Below are positions 1-11,139 of a DNA stretch of 64,000 nt, one piece after another; position 1 is the first letter of the stretch; every line of letters begins with the position of its first letter. Under the pieces are notes generated by a model. The model worked only from the letters and a program-made list of their open reading frames with translations. It did no database searches and was not told where the DNA came from. Origin of the DNA: Aphanomyces cochlioides (lineage: Eukaryota; Oomycota; Saprolegniomycetes; Saprolegniales; Verrucalvaceae); contig JAHQRK010000039.1 in assembly GCA_019828595.1 (NCBI GenBank), positions 167,001-231,000 on the forward strand, written 5' to 3'. The position numbers and the translations under genes are program-made.

Positions 1-2
1 AT

Positions 3-1177
3 ATGTCCTCGACTAGGACGAATACGAGCCAAAGTGAGGCAATGGTGGCTGCACCAAGTGGACGCCGTGTTGTGACGAATGTGGAATTGCTCTTGGTGCT
101 TGATTTCCTCGAAGTAGAGAAGAACTTCAGTATAATCGTTGGGAAAGCTACGAAAGGGAGACCTGTGCAAGGTGGTCTCCCCATAACGAAAGCACAAGGT
201 ACAAACTCGAATGCATATTTCTCCACCCACTACTTGTTTAGGTTTCACCTTAATGGCAGCATTCATCAACGATCGTGTTCCTGGCAACCCAAGGACTGGA
301 CAAAAACAAGTGCCAAGAATCGGTTTGAGTCGTACATGCGATCGTTCAAGACCGCTTTCGCTTGGGATGGTGACCGTACTGGATGCCAAAGTGGCCAAGG
401 GTTGACTGCAAAGGATATAGCAAACGGTATAATGGCAAGCACATGCACGAATGATAGAACATATAGGAATTACAACTATCTCCGCCAAGCTAGACAAAAT
501 TTGCTTTCAATACGAACGAATGAAGCGCTTGTTTCAAGGCAGACAAAACATCGACCCAAGCCACGTATCAGAAATTGGCGGACTAGACTCTAACGGTACA
601 TAGTGAAAGTGTAGAGACGATGGCTTAATCTCAACGCAGATGTGACGATACCAACTCAAACATCAGACGTCGATGAAATTGAGGACGTTTTGGATGAAGC
701 ATCCAGCGCAAGCGCCGACGACGAAAATGACCCTTTTGATGTGACTTATCTAAACATTGTTGTGATAATGAAACACCATGTAGAAGGCGCACTGGGAAGC
801 AAATTCCAATGAAGACCCTGGGAATTTGAACCGTGATCAATCTGAACTAACCCAAAATGACGAACCTCCTCGTAAACGCAAACAAACATCAAAGGCAATC
901 GACAAGCGCACGTCTAATGTCAACAAAACAAAGTTTCAACCAAGCACAGCACCAGAGAAGCGACTTTGTTTCAACGTGTGAGGCTGGCCAATTGAAGTTG
1001 CTTGATCTGAAGTGCGAGAAATTTGAGCATTCCAAGGAGGTCCGTAGGATGAAGATGGAACAAGCGATGCGTGAAACACGTGCCAATTTTGTTGCCCAGC
1101 TTATGAGAGATGGCCACACGTTAGACAGCATTAAAGAGGCAGTCAGTGTTGCATTTGGAGACAATAAGGAAGTATGA
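3..1177 (+). pseudogene. Harbinger accessory Myb/SANT-like protein, decayed
   Basis: This is the remnant of the DNA-binding partner gene of a PIF/Harbinger transposon. The first frame (3-593) reads a conserved stretch with LLLVLDFLEVEKNF and GKATKGRPVQGGLPITKAQ, then jumps between frames: the segment MAAFINDRVPGNPR lies in another frame near 253-292, and KLDKICFQYERMKRLFQGRQ in yet another near 487-550. The C-terminal part (about 990-1177) reads KCEKFEHSKEVRRMKMEQAMRE, a coiled-coil-like tail, again out of register with the preceding basic stretch at 840-990. At least three frame breaks make it non-functional. It is convergent with the transposase on the opposite strand, the usual two-gene arrangement of Harbinger elements. 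The family assignment rests on motif recognition and on this neighbour. The left end of the element is probably outside the window. Confidence 0.6.
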
Positions 1178-1276
1178 TTATTACATCGACCAGTACGATA
1201 GCACTTTTCTTTTAATATTCTCTCCCCAGTGTGCAGCAGAAATATCCATTCTCTGTTGCACAGCTTTGCGACTGTG

Positions 1277-1983
1277 TCAGTGGCCATTTACAGGTTCGAT
1301 GTAATCACCCGGATGGTTCCGACTGTTGACAAGATTGTGCAAAACACAGCAGGCAACAATCCAATTGCACACACGCTGGATGTCATTGCTATTTTGGATT
1401 CGAATGGGAACACCTCGAAGACTTTGCCAACGGCCCTTGAGTATACCATTCCCATGTTCGGACACAGCTCTTCCAGATGCTAGATGAGTATTGAACGTGG
1501 CATTTTCATCGACTTGGGAATATGGTTGTCTGTATGGAACAACCATATAAAGCGACATAGCAAATCCTGAATCACCAAACTGGTACTCGCCGGACGAGAA
1601 ATACAACCGGGGTCGTTTACACACATCTGTGGACTTCCATATCGTTGAATCATGAACACTGCCTGGCCATCCAGCTACAACGTAACGTATTTGGCGTTCA
1701 AAGTCAAACGTCAGAATCGTATTCATGGAGTATGTCTTTTTCCGAGAATAGTAAACTTCACCGTCGAGTGTCGGCTTTTCAAACAATACAATATGCGTTC
1801 CATCAGTTGATAATACACAATTTTCAAAGCCATATTGAGCTCTGTTCATTGATGACAAACGACGCCGTCTGTGGCTGTAGGCCATTTGATCCATGAAGCT
1901 GCAAGATCATTCAAAGCTTGGACGACTCGATTTGTATAGAGGACAACGGTTCCTTGGCCAACTCCTTTCGCTCGCCCCACCAT
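1277..1983 (-). pseudogene. PIF/Harbinger DDE transposase, frameshifted
   Basis: This is a DDE_Tnp_4-type nuclease that would cut and join transposon ends. The long frame (1277-1894) carries the expected acidic residues in context: D in STDGTHIVLF, D in FGDSGFAMSL and E in SEHGNGILKGRWQSLRG. The final part, CNWIVACCVLHNLV, is the usual C-terminal signature. Upstream, the segment VGRAKGVGQGTVVLYTNRVV at 1923-1983 and LNDLAASWIKWPTATD continue the protein in a different frame, so a frameshift lies near 1875-1890. No intact N-terminus was found. Together with the convergent Myb-like remnant it forms a decayed Harbinger unit. Confidence 0.8.
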
Positions 1984-2787
1984 TACGTATAGAAATCTCA
2001 ACTTTGAATACCCCTATTGTGAATTCAGGCGATATTTCAAATCGCCTGGAAATCGTCCGGAAAATGTGATTGGCTAAAAATAATTTTACTATCACTTGAT
2101 TGGCTGAAAACTGAACTAAGTTTGTAAAGCTGCAAATCTCACGTCATCTATGACTCTGAACAACCTTACAGAGCGACCCCACCTCGAAGAGAACGTTATT
2201 CAGCGCTCCTCACGTTGAGCGTAAAACGAGTGGAGAGGCCTCTGGCCTCACCAGACGAAGCTTCGTCGATTTCGTGTGCCATCCCGATCAAAGGCAAAAT
2301 AACCTTCTAAAATTGATATTTGTATTATATTTCGGAGGTCCGGCGATTTGCCGCCGTTTGACGTGAAATCCACCTTCACCACCCCAATCCTTCCAGCAGC
2401 CACTTATGTAGGCATCTTGGAATGGAAATATCAGGAAAATGTGTATCTGGTCCACACGATCATGCATTATTGCATGGGTCGAATTTAGCGTGCTTTGTCT
2501 ACAGTAAACATCTGATTCACCAGAAATCGCATTTTGAACAAATGCAGCCACATATGGCCGTCATCCACTCGAATCTGAGTGGATGATGTTGTTGGGAAGC
2601 TGAACGTGGCTGGCGGGAATGGGATAGGACTCGAGCGTGGAACAAACGCCCCCGCGCAACCACAGGTTCCTTTCGTCTCTAGCGCTGAATCTTGTCCCTT
2701 TCCCCTTTTAGTTTGTCGAGCATTCGGCGTCGACAGGCGCTGAGTGGAGCCCAGAATAGACGCGCTTTTCGTTTTTAATCTCTACTA
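1984..2787. other. Spacer without recognised gene
   Basis: This is an AT-rich spacer between the Harbinger remnant and the next element. It carries two GATTGGCT motifs near 2070 and 2098, upstream of the Harbinger transposase. The small open frames have no recognisable motif. Confidence 0.4.
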
Positions 2788-4285
2788 ACGTAAAAGTCCA
2801 AAATCGAGCACATATTTATTTTTACTAAGCTTTCATGACAATATCTAGTGGATATTGTACCTGTATTCACAGTGGGTCCTGACCTGGGTCCTATACAAAA
2901 ACTTATATTTTGAGACTCAGGGAGGAATATCCATTTATAGCATTTGAAAAGATTTGATTGGTTGTACAAAGAAAATAATTATTGGTTAGAAAATATGAAA
3001 TTGGAGAAATTTCATTGGTTATATTTCCCATTTCAAGAGGAATGACAACATGAACCAAGCATCCATACACTGCGAAATTTATGAATAAAACCAGAATACA
3101 TGTTCATTTTTCAATACTATTATAGTATGGCATATGGAGGCTAATTTCCGCTGTCGATGGACTTTGGTCTTGCCCTTGCTGCGAGAACAAAAGCCACACT
3201 GTCTAGGTTGCGTGCATATGTATGCTTTATTGCGTTGTTAGGTTATAGATTTGAGCTGTATTCCTACGATTTTGCTCGTTTTAATTCCATTTGCAGCTCT
3301 AGTGTAGCTTATTGCTTGATTGTTCATGAATTCTATTGTCATGAAGTGTACTTTTATCTTGATATGCCTCCAGTGGATGGATATGTAAGTTATATTTTAG
3401 CCTATCAGTGGTGTGGGACCTGAAGGAGCAATACCCAAGATATTTTCACTCGGACTTAAAATAACTTGGGTTTCATCCGGATAAGTCTCGGACCTGACGA
3501 GACCTCCGGGGTCCCACAGTTCCGATACCTCGCGATCCACATTTGCAACCAGAAAGACAAAGATTGTTCTGAAATGAGAACAAGTCAGAGAACTAAGCAG
3601 ACACCAAAATATGCCGAATTCCTCTTTGTTTTAACCATAAAGTGAATTTTTACCATAGCACTTGCTTACCTTTTTGTGGATCAAAATCGAGTATTGCTCT
3701 TATATAGAATAATGTATGGAAAAATGTTCATTTTGAATGTCAGAGCCATGAGGGTTAGGACATTAGTTTTCATAAGAATTATAAATTATGAGAAGTATTC
3801 GTTACCGAGGGAACGACGGAATTTTGGCACTGTGGTACTTGGGCAATTGTCCAATCATTTGCAGGTATTTAGGTTTGCAGTTGGTACATATATTCACCCA
3901 ATCACTGTCAGTAAATTTGGAATCCCACAGTGCTTGTATCGAGGTTCAATTCTTTTCCAATGTCTTAGCGCGATATACTCGAAACCATCGCTTGATAACA
4001 AAGAAAATGCTTGTTCGATTTGTTTGAGCTGCATTTAGTGATGATTTCAAATCACAGCCTTAAAAATTAGTTGGTAAAGAATATCTACTTTGGTCCAATC
4101 ATATGTAATTAACGTACTTTTTTATTTCGCATTGGATGATATAATGCACACTCTAATTCAAACAATCAAGTACCACTTGTAATAAAATTCCGGATAACAC
4201 GCTCTAATAATATTATGGAGGTTCTACTGCTGTCACGGGATTGGTGCTCGATTTTGATCCACTGCTCGATTTTGGACTTTTACGT
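2788..4285. mobile_element. Non-autonomous TA-flanked element with pogo-type TIRs
   Basis: A perfect 23-bp terminal inverted repeat is visible at 2788-2810 and 4263-4285, starting ACGTAAAAGTCC and ending ATCGAGCA. The dinucleotide TA directly flanks both ends (2786-2787 and 4286-4287), as expected for Tc1/mariner/pogo insertion. The 1.5 kb interior is AT-rich and encodes no recognisable transposase, only unconvincing short frames. A partial second copy of the right repeat motif (GCTCGATTTTG) sits just inside at about 4245. The TIR has the same pattern as the pogo element at 46086-48172 (ACGTAAA, about ten variable bases, ATCGAGCA), so it was probably mobilised by a relative of that transposase. 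Confidence 0.8.
2956..3018. promoter_or_regulatory. CCAAT-box triplet
   Basis: Three ATTGG motifs occur at about 2956, 2981 and 3014, spaced 25-33 bp, near the left end of the non-autonomous element. The pattern recurs elsewhere in the window. Function as NF-Y sites is inference. Confidence 0.3.
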
Positions 4286-4599
4286 TATCCACAGAGGTAG
4301 TTTCGCCTGTCTGAGTTTCTGTGCTCGTCTTGAAATTCTGCAGCAGACGGCATTTGACTCTTCTCCAGAATGGCGCTTGAATCTAATGCGGACAATCTGC
4401 GACGGACAATCAACTTCAAGATCGGAGTTGACTGGATGTTCCCCTTGGCTTGTCTTTGCTCGTCGGACGATCGCATCGATGCCGCGAGGACTCCAAGCAG
4501 CAATCCAGTGAAGCCATAGCACAATGCAAGGCGAATGAACGCCAAATATGCTGGACCGGCATCATCTTTAAGCTCAGGAACTCGAACATGTTCCAATAT

Positions 4600-4660
4600 A
4601 TCATTGAGCTATCCCTTCGTTGGCGGCTGATGCAAATTTGCATCATTTCCACAAATTTTG
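4600..4660. repeat. Dispersed repeat with ATGCAAAT palindrome
   Basis: A perfect 18-bp palindrome, TGATGCAAATTTGCATCA, lies at 4628-4645 next to CCTTCGTTGGCGG. A related but imperfect copy in the opposite orientation is at 8797-8838, just upstream of the acid phosphatase gene. The shared stretch of about 40 bp suggests a dispersed repeat family. Open frames through 4285-4676 on the minus strand are not recognisable. Confidence 0.4.
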
Positions 4661-5020
4661 AGCTTTGAAGCATCATAACTCGTGAAATAGAGTGATTAAC
4701 AGCAATTAACTACTCATGGTGAGCTGCCCACTCAATACAGTTTCAAACTTGTCCTGCTTGCATTGTTCCACATTGCGTTAGGATCCGAGGGAAGTGTACC
4801 GTACAGTCTATATTGATTTGGACAGTCACGGGGCAAACATCCGTATTGATCTTTATACGGATATTGTTTTATGACTTCGACATACAAACACCAAGATTCA
4901 AATATTGCACCTTTGACTACCTCAAGTATTAGCTACTGAAGAATATTAAATCTAAAAGTACATTACAAAGTACAATTATTCCTACTAAAAAAATGAATAC
5001 AGAAATTTATACATTTTTAT

Positions 5021-6885
5021 CTAAATGCTAAATGTACATGGAAGATTTTCAGCAGAGGGAGCATCGATATCACCTTCTGGATGAATGGTATCCTCAATCG
5101 CCATGTTCGTCATCAAGGCGTCCAGTACAGTGTTTTCCAAGCAGCCTTGGGTCTCTTCACATTCTTCAACGGTACCATCAAGAAGCTGGCACTTTCGAAA
5201 GCCATTCAGAATCACACTTTGTGGTAGTGCATCCCACACTGACGTGATCCACGACAGCAACGTCGATCGAGACGGCGCACGCAGCCTGAGGATCGTATTC
5301 AAAGACTTACTGCTACGAAGCTGGCGACGGTTTCCGACCAGCCACTTCTCTCTGAAACTGGCTTTCAGAGGACGAATCCATGCGACGTCCGCTGGTTGGC
5401 AACACCAAGTAAATCTCGGGGGAATTCGGTCAAGAATGACATTGATGGATTTGGCGTATGAAACGACCGCATCAGTGAAATGGGCACTGAAATCATCCCA
5501 CAACAGAAGAGCCTTCTTCGTCGCCAGGTCTTCTCTATCGCCAAAATGGTACTTCAAAAACGCATATGACATGCTCGAATTCCACCAGGCTGTAGGGTTT
5601 GCGTAGATTTGACAACCGAGGCTTTCTTGAAGGGGCTCAACTTCAGTCCAAATGTGCCGGCCAAATCCATGACGCATGGTAATGCTTTCTTGTATTATTG
5701 ATTTGATACAAATTTTGGGTGGGTGCTCAATCGAATCACGCCTGCAAATCGATCCACCAATCGCGCCGATTGGCTGAAATTTTCAGAAATGATTTTGATT
5801 GGCTGTTCAATTGGGGATATAGTGTTTGCTCGTTCTTGCCATAAACGATTGCCAACTGTCGACGCTTAATTCCGAGGAAGAATTAACCGTACAAACAGTG
5901 CATGGCGGTGTTCGTGCTGGCGTGTTGCGATATGGCTGACTCGATGGCGCTCATGTGTCGACAACTCGAAATCAAATGAAGAAATATCATCAATTCATTG
6001 GACAATTTTACACAGTGCACAAATACTGTAGCCAATAGGATCGGTTTTGGATTGATTGTGCTGGCTGTCATAAACCATACCAAAATCCGAAATTTCACTC
6101 GAAAGCACAATACGACTTCACACTTCTTTGATTTTGCAGCTTTCAAGACCAGAAACAGCGAATACTTTCTCCCACTTGAGTCGGCTAGAAGCATCGCTGT
6201 TGCGCGCTCTTTGGTTTTTCGCATTCACCCAGACAGGCTTCCGGCTAGTTGGGTTCAACGTTTTTGACGGCAAGTATTTATAGTTGACGGCGGTCTGATC
6301 TGCATTATAGATCAGATATCATTGGCAATTACAAGGTCCTTGTCACGCTGCAAGAAAGCGGCGAGAGTTTCCAAGCCGTCATCATCCGAGTCTTGTCCAA
6401 CCCTTGTCTTCGCTCGAAGGCTCAGTCGATGTCTTTTATTAAATCCTTGGATCCAATGCCATCCTGCTTTAAATTCGTCTTCAGGCAACCCAACGGTGGC
6501 AGCAGTCTCAAGTGCCATGATCCGAAGCATCGCGTAAGTCGCGGGTATACCATCCTTTCTCATGCCATGAACCCAGCGCCAATTGCCCCTCTTCAGTGCG
6601 TGGTAATATTGTTCCAGTTCCGCTTGCTCGAACACACTTTTGATGAGCTGTGTGGGAGTTGTTCGCCATCGCTTGAATATGGTCCTTTTGCTGTATCCAT
6701 CCATAGATTTTCTTTCTTGTCGTTTCTCGTTGAGTAAATGAAACATCTCGACAGTAGTTATCGAAAAAGGCAGACATGCCAACTTCCTCAACTTGCATGA
6801 TGACATTCAGCTTGTGGTTGTAGTCGACTGTCCTGTACTTGAACAGTCGAACATGAGCCTTGCGTCCGTACTTGAATGCATCCAT
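5021..6885 (-). pseudogene. Pogo-like (CENP-B/DDE_1) transposase, multiply frameshifted
   Basis: Minus-strand remnant of a pogo-type transposase in successive frames. The N-terminal CENP-B/Tc5 helix-turn-helix region begins in one frame at 6885 and passes into a second frame near 6650, reading WRWVHGMRKDGIPATYAM and FKAGWHWIQGFNKRHRLSLR down to 6312. The catalytic domain starts in a third frame with YNADQTAVNYKYLP near 6290 (first Asp), shifts again near 6200 (TAMLLADSSGRKYSLFLVL), and finishes at 5677-5021 with LLLWDDFSAHFTD (second Asp) and CCQPADVAWIRPLKASF (third Asp). All three acidic residues can still be seen, but at least three frameshifts and a gap (5680-5880) make it a pseudogene. 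Terminal repeats were not located. Confidence 0.8.
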
Positions 6886-6964
6886 CTCGTCTGTGTCGTC
6901 TAGGATGAGTGTGCGATCTATATATTTTAGTTTGACTGTGTGAGCCGCTCTATCAGGAGACTGT

Positions 6965-7975
6965 TTGTGTTGTTTATAGTTTTATGTTTAAGGCGGTATA
7001 ACTTAGTGATATGTTTTATTGTCGGATGTTTAATTTTTTGTTGAAACTATGGCTGTAGAATGCTATAGATTTATCGTTAAGGTGGGATGAGGGCTCTAAT
7101 TTTATAGCGGAGTTATAGTTTTATCTTGAAGTCGGGATAACGCAGTCAGTGACATGTTTTGTCGTCGAATGTTTATTGTTTGTTAAAGCTATAGCTCTAA
7201 TATCTTAAAGATTTATATTCAAGGTAGGATAAGGCCTCTAGTTTTATGGTTCAGTATCGGAGTTAAAATTTAATGTTTAAGGCAGGATAATGCAGTCATT
7301 AATATGTTTTATTGTTAAAGCTATGGCTCTAATATCCTAAAGGTTTATGTTTAAGGTAGAATAAGGCCTCTAGTTTTATGGCTCAGTAACTGAATTAAAG
7401 TTTTACGTTGAAGGCGACATAAAGTAGTCAGTGATTTATGTTTAAGGTAGAATAAGGACTCTAATTTTATGGCTCGATAACGGAGTTAAAGTTTTATGTT
7501 TAAGGCAGGATAATGCAGTCAGTGATAAGGTTTATTGTTTGTTGAAGCTATGGCTCTAATGTCTTAAAGATTTATATTCAAGGTAAGATAAGGGCTCTAG
7601 TTTTATGGCTCAGTAACGGAGTTAAGATTTAATGTTTAAGGCAGGATAATGTAGTCAGTGATATGTTTTGTCGTCGAATTTTTAATTGTTTGTAAAGCTA
7701 TGACTCTAATATCTTAAAATTTATGTTTAAGGTAGGGTAAGGACTCTAGTTTTATGGCTCAGTAACGGAGTTAAAGTTCTACGTTGAAGGCGACATAAAG
7801 TAGTCAGTGATTTATGTTTAAGGTAGGATAAGGACTCTAGTTTTATGGCTCGATAACGGAGTTAAAGTTTTATGTTTAAGGCAGGATAACGTAGTCAGTA
7901 ATATGTTTTATCGTCGAGTGTTTTGTTGTTTGTTAAGGCTATGATTCCAGTATGCTAAAGATTTATGTTTCCGAG
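6965..7975. repeat. Composite minisatellite, about 145-bp units
   Basis: About 1 kb of degenerate tandem repeats. Two alternating half-units are visible. One contains TTTAAGGTAGGATAAGG followed by CTCTAGTTTTATGGCTC. The other contains TTTAAGGCAGGATAATG, CAGTCAGTGATATG and GCTATGGCTCTAATATC. Copies begin near 6986, 7074, 7213, 7349, 7440, 7575, 7727 and 7817. Some units carry a shortened variant with GAAGGCGACATAAAGTAG, giving higher-order irregularity. No open frame runs through it. Confidence 0.85.
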
Positions 7976-8891
7976 GTTTTTCACATAAAGGTTCTTGTTT
8001 GCTCGTATTGACTTCAGTACATTACGTTATTTTACTGGCAAACATAATCGTTCTTATTTTGCATCCTTTAAGAACAAATAGGTGTTGTTATGGTAACTGA
8101 TGATTCGAAATTCGAGTTCAATACATAATACCAATATTACCCATTTGATAAAATTCGAACTTCGTGAGTTCACAAATTTCAAGAAATGCATACCGCAACA
8201 GCAACAACATCCAGAAGGAACTAACCTTCGGTGAAGTGGGATATCGGAGATATCCTCGTACACACTTCCCTCGGAACAAGCCTTGAACGACCAAAATTGA
8301 GTCAGTTTGGGCCGAATTGTGGTCTTCCGATGAACGTGGTCGAGGTGATAGGTCCGCTGCAGGAGGAGGACGAAGATGTGTATGTCGAAGTGGAGAGCGT
8401 AACACAGCTTCTCCTACACAGAAAATCGACCACAAGGAATTCAGAATTCAATTATTGCAGTTTGGGATTTAATGATGGACGGTGCCTTTTAGCAGAGAGC
8501 TGAGCCACAATTGAGAAAGCGTATGAGGCCCGACAACACCAAAGTTGTTGCGAGCAAACACGTGAAGTTGGAACTTCCGTCATTTCGCTTCCTTCCTGGC
8601 AATCACCTGTCTGAGTTCCAGCCAACGCGATTGAGACGTTTCCTCTGTCGATACAGATGCCAAGTTGATGAGTCGTCCGAAAGTGCGCCTCAAACGTCGA
8701 TCGCGTGTTCATGCTGCCTCATGCCTCTTTGATGTCAAGCGAACTAGCAATATTATAATATAAATATAAAAATATGTTTTGATTTTTGTATTGCGAAAAT
8801 GATTCAAATTTGCATCATTCCATCCGCCAACGAAGGGATGCCAGTCGGTTTGGCATGTTGGTCATTCCCACTCTTGACCTGTCGAGGAAAG
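7976..8891. other. Spacer upstream of acid phosphatase gene
   Basis: The sequence is AT-rich at both ends with a moderately GC-rich centre (8230-8710). Frames of 90 residues on the plus strand (8231-8503) and 86 on the minus strand (8452-8712) show no recognisable domain. The plus-strand frame has an acidic run, QEEDEDVYVEVESV. A copy of the 4600-4660 repeat is at 8797-8838. It supplies an in-frame ATG upstream of the phosphatase that I do not take as the start. Confidence 0.4.
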
Positions 8892-10427
8892 ATGCGAGCT
8901 GGTCTTTTCTTGCTGGCCTTGGCCGTGGCTGCCAAGAGCGCTCGGCTCTGCTGTGGTGGTGACCTTGAAGACCCAGAGGCGTCCAAGCCGGCAATCACGT
9001 TCCTCGCACTTGGTGACTGGGGTGGCACCGTTGGCAAAGACACCGGCGACGGTGGATCTTGCTGCAAGATGTACAATGGTACGTGCTAGGTGCTTGCTTC
9101 TTTATGGTGTTTCATCATATGACCTTGTAGGCACGGTGGACACTCGCTCGACGCGGTATCAAGTGGATTTCTACGCACAAGCTTACGTTGGTATGCTCAT
9201 GGGTCAATCGGCGGCTGAACTCCATCCTGCTCGCATCTTGAGCCATGGCGACAACTTCTACTGGAACGGCGTTGGTCCCGCGGATGCCAAGTACCGTCTT
9301 GAAGAGTCGTTTGAGAAAGTGTACAACGCGCCATCGCTTCTCACGGTACCATGGCTGAACGTTGCCGGAAACCATGCCATTGGCGGTGCAAACTTCATGT
9401 GCGGAGAAGCCGACGGTCAATTCCGCGAATGCGAATCGCTGGAAGAGCTCCTCAAGTACATCGACATTCGCTTTGAAGCGCAAGCCAAGTACAAGAGTCC
9501 CAACCACGATCGGTACATCAAAACTTGACAATTGTCCTTGACTCTGGCCGTAGATGGATCCTCCGCGATCACTACTACGTCGAGCGTGTGACCCGCGGCG
9601 ATGTCAGTGTCGACGTGTTCAACATCGATACCAACTATGCTGACAACCACGGCGCTTTGCAAGTTTGCTGTCAATGCTATGGCTACGCCCCCAAGCTTGG
9701 AATTTCCACGAGCGTCTGTGGCAATCCTCAGCCTGGCGATCTTGGCTGCGTCGGTGGCAACCGTACGCTCTTCCAAGCTTGCATGGACAAAATCAACGGT
9801 TGGGGGAATGAATCTCTCCAACGAGCTCTCCATGACGTGGCAGCCTCCACGGCTACGTTCAAGATCATCAACACGCACTTTTCCCCGCACTACCACATGA
9901 ACACCGACAAGATGAACCAATGGTTGGAGTGACTCCTCCTTGTGTGTTTGACATTCATGGCTTAGGTACGATGTCTGCAAGAATGCTGGCGTCACGGCGT
10001 GGTTCAATGGCCACACGCATGCCTTCAACCATGACATTTCCTCGTGGGGGACCCATTTCTTCCAAAACGGTGGCGGCGGTGGTATCATCACAGAAACGTC
10101 ACCAACGATCAACAACACGCAAGTCCAGACGTGCGTTGTTTCCATCGATGCGAACGTCCTAAACTATTCTCTAGGCAATGGTTTGCTCAAGGTTCGCCCT
10201 ACGGGTTTCTCGAGCTGAGCTTTTCACCCGACTGGCTCAAAGTCCAATTTGCAACTTTTGACGGCAACTGGACCTACGGCGGTCTCAACAAGAATGCCAC
10301 GCATGTCGGTGGCGTCCAACGCGGCCACTGCTGGTTTATTCCTCGCACGTTCAAGGAATCTCGCGGCGTTGAGTGCAAAAGCTCCGTCGACGGATTCGTC
10401 GGTGCCCCTCAAGGCGATAACATCTAG
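8892..10427 (+). CDS. Secreted purple (tartrate-resistant-type) acid phosphatase
   Basis: This is a metallophosphoesterase hydrolysing phosphomonoesters, probably secreted. The model is join(8892..9078, 9131..9512, 9554..9928, 9966..10130, 10175..10427), 453 residues. All four introns are GT-AG and 37-52 nt, and each join restores the reading frame. The start at 8892 gives a typical signal peptide, MRAGLFLLALAVAAKSA; an upstream in-frame ATG at 8799 lies in a dispersed repeat and would bury it. Metal-site motifs appear in order: GDWGG (about residue 41), GDN (about 102), GNH (about 142), THFSPH (about 297) and GHTH (about 330). The length fits TRAP-like enzymes with an added cysteine-bearing insert (CCQCYGYAP...CGNPQPGDLGC) at about 228-255. 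Phosphate scavenging is inferred. Confidence 0.9.
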
Positions 10428-11139
10428 ACACATAGTCTATCCAACTTGATGTATTGTCTTTTTCACCCAAATTTGTATTTTTCTACCAAAATTGAGTTCA
10501 TTTCCAAATCGATTCCATCATACTGAAGTCAAGTATAAATGAAAAGTACGGTAAATTGGCCAAATAAAATTCACGTGTGTATAGGTGTGTTTTGCGTGAA
10601 CTTGGTAAATACTCGATTCTGATTGGCTGATCGATTTGCAGATCGATTTGAAAAATCGATACATTTGAGACCCCCCTCTCACAATTTAGAATGAAATCGA
10701 CAATAGTTGTGTCGACTCTAAATTTCAATCCATCGCTTTGAAGTTTCCCCCTGCAGTCCCTACCGTAGTTAGACGTTCCGCCAGGACTCACGCTTCAGGA
10801 CATCCTTGTCGCCATCGTGGAGCACTCGACAGCAAAAAAAGGACTGTGCGCAAACACGATCAATGTCGCGGTAGTTCCGATGGCTAACCCCCAACCCCCC
10901 CAGCCCAATTTCGTGCTCGAGACTTCACGGAGACGCCTGGCATCGATTCCTCAACGTGGTTTCCTTCCTTTTTGCTTCTTGGCGAGGCTTCCAAGTGCTT
11001 GAAAGTAGAGAAAGTCTTGTGGAGCGGCGTTGTTGTATGACAAACTTTTGGGGGTGCAGGGGTTTCAATGGATTTATTCGGTCATTTGGCCGTAGTTTCA
11101 TTGGGCCAAGTTGTCGACGGCGCCAGTTGAACCATTCCA
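10428..11139. other. Spacer between phosphatase and glycosyltransferase genes
   Basis: The sequence is AT-rich to about 10700, then mixed, and contains one GATTGGCT motif at about 10621. The short open frames lack motifs. It probably holds the phosphatase 3' end and the promoter of the next gene. Confidence 0.4.

Noticed and set aside
8799..8891. Upstream in-frame ATG for the acid phosphatase
   Set aside because: It lies in a dispersed repeat and would bury the clear signal peptide that starts at 8892.
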